NCBI GenBank assembly: GCA_963922205.1
Contig: CAWUHX010000013.1
Coordinates: 1 to 64,000, forward strand
Length of the DNA: 64,000 nucleotides
Direction: 5' to 3'
DNA from: Romanomermis culicivorax
Taxonomy: Eukaryota > Nematoda > Enoplea > Mermithida > Mermithidae
The position numbers and the translations under genes are program-made. Each line of letters starts with the position of its first letter. The first letter of the stretch is position 1. Below the pieces are notes generated by a model. That model was not told the DNA's origin. It searched no databases and saw only the letters and a list, made by a program, of their open reading frames with translations. Shown here in pieces: positions 57,748 through 64,000 of the stretch.

Positions 57748-60591
57748 GTATGATTTGATCTCAAGTATAGAAATTTCTTTACCACCCCAGTAAGAATGAC
57801 TTAACTGGTCGAGTGAAATGAGAGAAAAATGACTTACTGGTAGGTGCACAAAATTTTGAGGTGTCATAATAAGTAAAGCAGTTTGAACGAAATGAGTGGG
57901 TGGGCACTTTTAGAAATATTGCTATTGGGTATTTTTTGAGAATGCATCGTCAATTTGATTAAAAAATGTATATATACTACACTACCATACATGCACGAGG
58001 GGAAGAATTTAGAGGGTTTGACCTACAGCAGATTTTGATTGGCCCCCAGCAGATTCTTGCTGACCTCCAGCAGATTTTACCACCCACCCCAGCAATGATT
58101 GAGAAGATGACGGAGGAAAATGAGCAAGAGAGAAAAGAAAATCGTCACAAAAATGGAAATGATGCTGTAAGTTAACAATTTTTCTAAACAAGGCATACTT
58201 GATTCCAAAGTAACATTAAAACTCTAAATAGCGCTGTCTAAGCAAATAATTTCACATATCTGACTAATATAGGTTGAAGAATATGTTGCTTGATTGGATG
58301 TTAGAAGACCTTTGTAAGACCTTTCTTTTCGTTATCAGAACGAAAAAAAATTCAATTCCACCCGTGTTTTGGGTGACCCTCAATAGAATTTCATTGCTGT
58401 GTATGTACGTATACTACATAGATGATTTGGCGATTTTAATGTATGAAATTGGAAAAATTGATAACTGCACAGCACCACTGTTTTTTTGTTTGCGACAAAC
58501 ATTTGGCGCCAGAAAAAACCGAAAAACTTTTCTGACGCCTCTCGCCGGAGTCTATTTTGTAATGGTTTGGATTGAGCAATCCACTGTTTTCTCCCAAATT
58601 GTGCTTCTTATGAAAAAAATGTTCAGAAAAAGGAAAAATGTTGGCAATTGGACATGAAAAAACAAGCTTGGTGCACACTTTGTGCATCGCTGTACACCTG
58701 TTGTGTTCAGGGGACCAGTGAACTATACACTCCATCTGACCTAACACAGCGAGCTGAAAAAAGGTCACGGTATGTCATGGGAGTACGTACTACCCTTACC
58801 GTTTACGATTTTACCCATACCTAAGTTTCCAACCATGGGGACGTCTGGGTAAAGTGGTTTTGTGGAAAATTCGGATCCATTTATCTATTCTTGAACCCTA
58901 TGGTTCTTTTTATCAGATGGCTATTGCCGAACGTTTATTTTCTGCTATCGCATGTTGTGAACCTTATATTTCCTACCTCTCTATCGGTCTTGAGTTAATG
59001 TTTCAATTCTTCATGTGAACTTTTTACCCCAATATCGACTCAAGTCTCACCATCGCTGCTCAACAAACTTGAAATGTCCGAAAATTTTATTCTTCCGTCA
59101 AAAAATTTTTCTTTCATTGAAACCTTTTCAACTTTAATCATTTTTCTTCAAAATGTTTTTTCAGGGTTATCGAGTTACAATACCTTTAGTTTTGTCGGGG
59201 ATAGTACAGCACCGCCAAGTGTTACGGTAATTCATTGCATTTTTCGGTTGAAAAAAATTTGTTGGATTTTTTTTGCTTCTGAGATACATCAAGTTTTCCA
59301 TATCCGAAGGATATTGCTGATATTCCCGGCTTTATTCCCAAGGCTTAAATGCATGTCTCCAAAATCAAGTTAGACCCCATGAATTCGGTTGTCAAAAACT
59401 CTTCAAATATTAAATTCACTTTTTAAAATGTCATCGTGTAAACAAGTGTTCGTTTTAAACCTGCAGTTGAAAAGTGTCGTAGAAGACCCCCCCCCCCCCC
59501 AAATCGTCGATCATATTGCAAACTCCCTGGAAAGATTTGACAAGCGAAAAAGCTGAAAATTGTCAATTTGTCGGGCGAAAATACTTTTTTTCGAAAAGAA
59601 AAATTATCAAAAATGTGTATTTTTCCGACACTGCAAAGCCATTCAATACAAATTTGTATAGATTTTCACATCAAAAAAGGTATTTTCAACTATTTTTTCA
59701 ACCGAACTTTCTCCTTCAATAACTCTCCTACTAAAATGTAAAAAAGCCCACTGGCCCCTCCCGACCTCCTAGCTTTGTTGCATCAATTTTCGTTTCCACG
59801 CCATTCATCGCCTGAGTCTGATCGTGATAAGCTTTCATCTATTCAATTTTTCAGACCGATTGTGATGAAGATGTCGACGATGACGAGCTAATGTCTTGGG
59901 TTGCTAGCGGTATGCTTCCAGTCAATACGAGCACGACATTGGCCTTAAACCAGGCGTATCAAGAAATTTTGCAACAATTTATCGGTCGAATTAGCGGACT
60001 TCTAGCACAAGTTAGGGAAAGAAAGGTATAAGCGAATTTCCTATTCGAGGACTATAATCGCTCTCCGAAACCTATATAGTTTATCAATTTCAGAAAACTG
60101 TTCAAAAAATGGTGGACGACACATATGTGGGTGATCCTAAAGTACGAGGGACGCTCAAAGTTCCCACGTTAGTATATATTTGTCCTTATTTTAGAGATTC
60201 GGCAGGTTTGGTAAGTTTTAGTAATTCACGTTTTCGAGAAGTTGCACTCGCTACATGGGTTTACATAAATAGCAAAATTTCTCTTTTAAATATGTATAAA
60301 ATGTGAAAATTTAAATTTATTATCTAGAATATTTTTTGTGCATAAATACTGCAAAGGAAAATAGCATCCCAAATATGTGACGTACACACAGTTTCTAGCT
60401 GTCGTATTTTTACTTTTTATATTTTTCCAGTGCACCGGTTTAAACAAAGAAGCACGGCAGATACGCAGCGGTACGTTTTTCGATATGCTTCTGGTACCGA
60501 AACCGAAATGGTCGAAAAAAGAAATCTCATCTTTACAGAACGGCTTAGTCGAAATGACTCTACAAGCTTTACTGTCGCCTTTGCTAAACAA
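57588..60591 (+). CDS. SNAPC4: snRNA-activating protein complex subunit 4 homologue, N-terminal part
   Basis: Largest subunit of SNAPc, which binds the proximal sequence element of snRNA genes for Pol II and Pol III. Five exons join in phase: 57588-57747, 59165-59226, 59855-60025, 60094-60210 and 60431-60591, about 223 residues. Start: ATG in TTCTGATATGGACG, encoding MDEKTTLADWPDMSKIYANS. Recognition rests on the pre-Myb region: LALNQAYQEILQQFIGRISG, LLAQVRERK, then YICPYFRDSAGL, and FFDMLLVPKPKWSKKEI followed by LLSPLLNK. These line up with the YQE / LLAQNRE / PYFKD / FEELL-x-x-KW-x-x-WEK segments of animal SNAPC4. The Myb repeats should follow after the donor at 60592 but are not seen before 64000. 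If unspliced, the frame would end at TAA 60593. Confidence 0.82.
57985..58412. mobile_element. CATAC-type MITE in SNAPC4 intron 1
   Basis: Left end CATACATGCACG; the right end has decayed (GTGTATGTACGTAT). Shares AATGAGCAAGAGAGAAAAGA and GCATACTTGATTCCAAA with 1537-1915. Confidence 0.65.
58413..59164. other. SNAPC4 intron 1 remainder, nothing firm
   Basis: A CACTGTTTTTTTG-type MITE fragment near 58476. A 127-codon reading frame overlaps it (58274-58657) and is judged chance. Confidence 0.4.
59165..59226 (+). CDS. SNAPC4: SNAPC4 exon 2
   Basis: Between ttttttcag and gtaatt. Encodes GLSSYNTFSFVGDSTAPPSV; its phase fits exons 1 and 3 exactly. Confidence 0.7.
59855..60025 (+). CDS. SNAPC4: SNAPC4 exon 3
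   Basis: After tttttcag; TDCDEDVDDDELMSW, then LNQAYQEILQQF and LLAQVRERK, the most diagnostic stretch. Donor gtataa. Confidence 0.85.
60094..60210 (+). CDS. SNAPC4: SNAPC4 exon 4
   Basis: After aatttcag; encodes KTVQKMVDDTYVGDPKVRG, then PTLVYICPYFRDSAGL. Donor gtaagt. Confidence 0.85.
60431..60591 (+). CDS. SNAPC4: SNAPC4 exon 5
   Basis: After tttttccag; encodes CTGLNKEARQIRSGTFFDML, then PKPKWSKKEISSLQ and LLSPLLN. Donor gtaatg at 60592, or TAA stop if unspliced. Confidence 0.82.
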
Positions 60592-60629
60592 GTAATGATA
60601 ATATCCTCGTGTTCTGTGTAACGTACAGG

Positions 60630-61673
60630 CATAGTTTCTTTTGTACTTTACAAACTTTTTGGCTCGAGTACAAACAAAAATTTGGGCCATACTTGTACTA
60701 GAACAAACAACTTTTGGGTATGAAAATTCAATTTGATATATCAATCACAGTGTAACCAATGATCTATTTGTGTATCATACACACAACTCACAAGCAAACA
60801 CGTTATTATTATACACACAATGTTGCCAGACATACTCTTCAGTTCAGGTGACCTAATAGTGTGGTAATGAGTATTTTTATTACTACTACTATTTAGTAAT
60901 TTTACTTTTGAGTTTGTCTAATGCCACTATCCTTAACCCTTAACGTCCTGTATATACAGCATAGTAAAAATATGTAGCCTCAGTAAATGCAGCGTATTTC
61001 ATTCAATTCACGATTAAAAACAGTGTCGTTTTTTATTCGATTTGCAAAGTTTAGCGCTTCAAGGGAAGCTGAAGATTGTGTTCGGTATACTTTTTTCGGG
61101 TTTTTTCGTTTTTTTTACTTTTCGCACTCGATGTAGATTTTACCAAGAAATTCGGCTAATGCAGTCGAAAAGCGCATCCGTTTTTCATCAGAATGCGTTT
61201 CACCGCATCGAATTACCTAGCATGATGTATTTTTGAGGAACTAACCTTTTTTTGCATTACGGACGATTTTTTACTGGGCGAAAATAGTAGATAGATTGTA
61301 AGAAAATATTCATGTTTGCCCTCTCCTTCCAAATGCCTGCCCTCTCTACAACTACAGGTATGATTATTATCTTTAAAGTAAATAAACAACAGTTTTCATA
61401 GACAAAAGTACTCAGAAATAACAGAAAAAATATATATATTGGGTCGATTCGACCCCAAACAGGACGTTAAGGGTTGCGAAGTAAATATAGAACTGAGTAC
61501 TGGTTAATAATCAGAATTTATTACACTATAATTTGCTAAGTATTAAGTAGTAAGGATGAATATATTGCGTTAATTTCCATCTAAAATTCGTACAAATATT
61601 TTTAGAAAAGTACAAACAAATTTCAGACCGTCGTTTGTACCAGTACAAACGGGTCGAGTACAAAAAAACAGTG
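60630..61673. mobile_element. hAT-like MITE, TGTAC family variant, downstream of SNAPC4 exon 5
   Basis: Perfect 8-bp duplication CGTACAGG (60622-60629 and 61674-61681). Ends CATAGTTTCTTTTGTAC / GTACAAAAAAACAGTG, with TTTGTACCAGTACAAAC inside the right end. Contains 60937-61473. Confidence 0.85.
60937..61473. mobile_element. piggyBac-like MITE nested in the above
   Basis: 537 bp, ends CCCTTAACGTCCTGT / ACAGGACGTTAAGGG, preceded by TTAA (60933-60936) and followed by TTGC, a decayed TTAA. Contains GGGTCGATTCGACCC near the right end, as in invertebrate piggyBac MITEs. Confidence 0.8.
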
Positions 61674-61681
61674 CGTACAGG

Positions 61682-64000
61682 TAGAATGCCTTACTGTCGT
61701 GGATGCAAGTACAAACAATGACCTCAATTTTTTTACCTAGAGATTTTCGCCATTCTGGCTTTCCAAAGCTGAAAACTCATCTTTCATAGAAAATTTTTTA
61801 TAAAATTCGTTTACCTTGAAAATTGCCGAAAATTAATTCTAGCTCCTTAAAAATCCGTTTCCTCAACTTTGAATCAGATTTCAGAAAATTTTCTAAAATT
61901 ATACTTTTCCGGAATCTATGAAAATAGTCATATCTCAAGCACTAACTTCTTGCCCAGCATATTTTTTCATACCCGAGAGAAAGATTACCACTAGTTGAGA
62001 GATTGAGTATGTACTGTCGCGTGGGGGTGACTTGCACACAATTTTCATGAAAATATTCACATTTGTAAGTGTAATTTTTGTCGTACTATTCGACTTGTAT
62101 TAAAATTGGCCAAAATATAGAACAGGCTTTAATACTACAAATGACAAAAATAGGGAGGAATATAACAGACTTCACGCTTATGCCATGTCGATCCAGAAAA
62201 TTCTTTACGAGGTGCCGTACCTTAAAAGTTGTTACGGGTAAAGCCCATGTCGATAAAATTGTAATTTGATGCACCAAAGTCAGCTCCTGAGTCGTGTTCA
62301 GAGTTGTTTGACTGCCGTGAGACTTTTTGATTACACCACGCAAGCATGTAGCCAAGAATTTTTTCGGGGGAGCTCACATTTTTTTCACTCGCTAAATTGG
62401 CATTTCTGACTTGACTTTCTTTTTTCTTCAAACATCTTGGGGGCCATGGCCCCGATCCCCCTGCCTACAGGACTGACACAACGCATATGGCGACTAAGCA
62501 TCGTACAAACGATTTTATACCATTAACATTTAATATTCCTAGAAATTTTTTAGGGCATTATCATATGCTGTTGCAAAAAAATGTTATCCAAGAAGTTAGA
62601 TACTAATGAAAGTTTGACTACTCATTTTTCACCGGGTTTGCAGCTGGGCTCGCCCTAATTGGCGCAGCTCCACAAATATGAAATATTGTAAAGTATAATA
62701 TGTGCAATTTGAAAGAGTGAAAAAAAGTTGTACACATTGCAGAAAGGAAGTCGAGGTCACATATATATTTTTGACTGATAAGTGCATGACAAGCAAAATA
62801 AAAGTGTGCAAGGCACCCCCCCCCCCGCAGGTCGATTCACCCTCACCGCGTCGGTAAGTTCTTTGTTACTCCGCGCCAGGCATGTCACGGGTAACCGGAG
62901 TCCAAGGAAACTGATTAATTTCCCAATAATCGAAATCATTTCTTCAAATTTCATGATAAGCGGATGCAGAACCATACTCTTTGGTTCGGTCCATCAGAAT
63001 AAAATTGTGCCAGTGGGAAAAAGGAAAAACTGGACTATTCAGGGTGCACGGAGTCATGCGACTACACTTTTACCAGATAGTGATACCAACCATAAGAATT
63101 TATGCAAAAATTACTTTCTTGAACATATTCATATCGTAAAACTATAATTTTCTTACATTTTACTAAAATTTTTGTTTTTTTTTTCTTTCTATTGGCAATC
63201 TACATATAGTAACCATATAACAGCGTTTCTAACAACCATACTAACATAATTTGTGAATAAATCATCGTCAGTTACATATAAAACAATCATAGGGGATTTA
63301 GTATAGTAATAGAGGATACAACAGTGAGATTGAGTACTCATCAACAGTAAGTTTGTTATTCTGTTTCTCATCTCTTTCAACTGATCACATTTCATGAATT
63401 TGCTCTTGTGATTTGAGTAAAGTGATCAACATGGGAAGGATTATTTTCAGTCCTGTTGTAACACGACTTCACTAGAGCAATTTAAAAAAAAATAATGATT
63501 GATAAGATTTTTAAAAAAATTTAATGATTGAAACGACTAACGAATTTTGTCTCATTTTAAAATTTAGCATTCTAATGATAACAATGTGTTTGGCGATTTT
63601 TTATAAATATTTGGGTGAACTGCATTATAATACAATCAATACAAAATTCCAAAAAGAATGATCAAGTGAAAGCTGTTCGGTCTGGTCTACTAGTAACAGA
63701 CCATTGACCATCCATCTGTGCAATAGTTTCAACTATCATAGGGCATTTTTTAGCTAAATATGATTCTTTACACATTAACCGAAAGCGATATTTTCAAAAG
63801 TAAAAGTTTCGGGACATGCCTACTCAACTCAGCATAAAAGCCGTGAATCTTTTCATGAACTCAGTAAAAACTCTGGTCTGGAAATATACGCTGATGAATT
63901 GTAATGGAATTCAAGAGCAGTGTTGAAACTTAAAGTCTAATGTTGGCTGATGAAAGTTAGGAAAAATAGGTATATTACTGAGATAAACCCTAAAGTTGTA
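61682..64000. other. Probable SNAPC4 intron, nothing recognised
   Basis: AT-rich with a C run at 62816-62827. I searched by eye for Trp-spaced Myb repeats and found none. Confidence 0.45.

Noticed and set aside
58274..58657. 127-codon + strand reading frame in SNAPC4 intron 1
   Set aside because: Overlaps MITE sequence and resembles no protein.
62782..63147. 121-codon + strand reading frame
   Set aside because: No motif; tested as a possible SNAPC4 Myb exon and lacks the Trp spacing.

Overview
The window is genomic DNA from an invertebrate metazoan. It is AT-rich, has spliced genes with GT-AG introns of 55 bp to 22.7 kb, and is dominated by transposons. The species cannot be fixed from the sequence. 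Two conserved host genes lie on the + strand. The first is adenylosuccinate synthetase (ADSS): eleven exons between 1187 and 33289, with the first coding exon (P-loop) off the left edge. The second is the N-terminal half of the snRNA-activating complex subunit SNAPC4: five exons between 57588 and 60591, with the Myb repeats not in the window.

Layout: 1-8946 holds ADSS exons 2-9 with MITEs in its introns, including a three-deep nest at 5080-7253. The 22.7-kb intron 7925-30663 contains an antisense Ty3/Gypsy-like LTR retrotransposon (about 9387-22228). Its gag-pol is followed by two unusual extra reading frames: one carries an intact DEDDy (RNase D/WRN-like) 3'-5' exonuclease signature, the other is a large helical/RGG protein. 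The same intron holds a deleted two-gene Harbinger element (22802-23777), a second antisense locus (24978-26928) whose proteins resemble the large accessory protein, a tRNA-like fragment and several MITEs. The ADSS 3' exons follow (30664-33289).

From 33817 to 46100 there is a Harbinger-type MITE, a purine-rich minisatellite and a second, heavily decayed + strand Ty3/Gypsy element (37723-44400) with Env-like and doubled protease remnants. From 47405 to 54823 hAT-like MITEs sit inside one another, many with recognisable 8-bp target duplications. A 5'-truncated LINE (CR1/Jockey type) lies at 55238-56215, then SNAPC4, whose 3' side carries a MITE with a piggyBac-like element inside it.

The host genes are independent housekeeping genes (purine nucleotide synthesis; snRNA transcription). 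What is distinctive is the mobile DNA: the retrotransposon with an exonuclease, and a radiation of hAT-like MITEs that share ends and 8-bp target duplications but each carry their own reiterated short palindrome.
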